A DNA stretch of 64,000 nt from Macrostomum hystrix (taxonomy: Eukaryota > Platyhelminthes > Macrostomidae), in assembly GCA_950097015.1 (NCBI GenBank), contig CATNEN010000032.1, positions 2,270,501-2,334,500 on the forward strand. Reading direction: 5' to 3'. Positions 63,846 through 64,000 of the stretch are shown here, in pieces. The notes beneath the pieces were generated by a model. It did not search any database. It was not told the origin of the DNA and saw nothing but the letters and a program-made list of their open reading frames with translations. Each line of letters begins with the position of its first letter. Position 1 is the first letter of the stretch. Both the position numbers and the translations under genes were made by a program.

Positions 63846-64000
63846 TGTGTTAGTATATGCCTGCGTACTTTATCTGCGTGCGTGTGTGCTCAGGAGTCAG
63901 CGAAATGGTCAGAATTCCTTGCTCGCTGGCTGCGGGTCTAGTGTCACCAAACGATGTGCCATTGCCCGTGAATATGAATGTTGGTTGTCATGCACGCTCT

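Overview
This is a metazoan nuclear window: genes are split by GT-AG introns, have TATA/Inr/CCAAT promoters and AATAAA signals, and code for animal families (ADAM, M13 neprilysin-like, cathepsin F, RING proteins, an ANKRD26-like coiled coil). Exons are GC-rich and intergenic DNA is AT-rich. My estimate is that about 28 kb (roughly 44%) is tandem minisatellite. I infer a free-living flatworm such as Macrostomum, but nothing in the sequence proves the species.

Layout. 1-0.95 kb: a small intronless gene with CCAAT, TATA and AATAAA. 1-7 kb: six minisatellites, a secreted prohormone-like gene (minus strand) and an 824-bp mariner deletion derivative with 13-bp TIRs and TA duplications. 7.1-8.8 kb: a two-exon gene (minus) predicted to encode two RING-type fingers and two membrane helices. 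8.8-11.3 kb: AT-rich, with a SINE fragment. 11.3-13.6 kb: the last three exons of cathepsin F (plus), both introns filled with arrays. 13.9-28.4 kb: almost gene-free, with large arrays (one 3.65 kb long), a degraded SINE and unique filler. 28.5-31.0 kb: a neprilysin-like M13 membrane protein (plus) without the zinc motif and with one apparent frameshift. 32.7-59.4 kb: one eight-exon ADAM11/22/23-type gene (minus), convergent with the M13 gene. All exon phases agree and the spliced CDS is 1162 codons plus stop; every one of its seven introns carries arrays. 60.2 kb: a small hypothetical ORF (plus). 61.5-63.5 kb: the last three exons of an ANKRD26/DUF3496-like coiled-coil gene (minus), followed by a full tRNA-derived SINE.

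Main points. (1) 10 of the 13 introns I can define contain a private minisatellite, often starting 12-60 nt from the donor and ending 25-100 nt from the acceptor. (2) Many units, read in gene sense, contain splice-site-like motifs. (3) The predicted N-terminus of the ADAM has the cysteine spacing of a TIMP/NTR module. (4) The two convergent genes both encode catalytically dead metalloprotease relatives. (5) A CCAAT/CACCC module occurs at 7.9-8.0 kb and again at 60.6-60.7 kb. Long ORFs inside arrays are repeat artefacts and are not annotated as genes.
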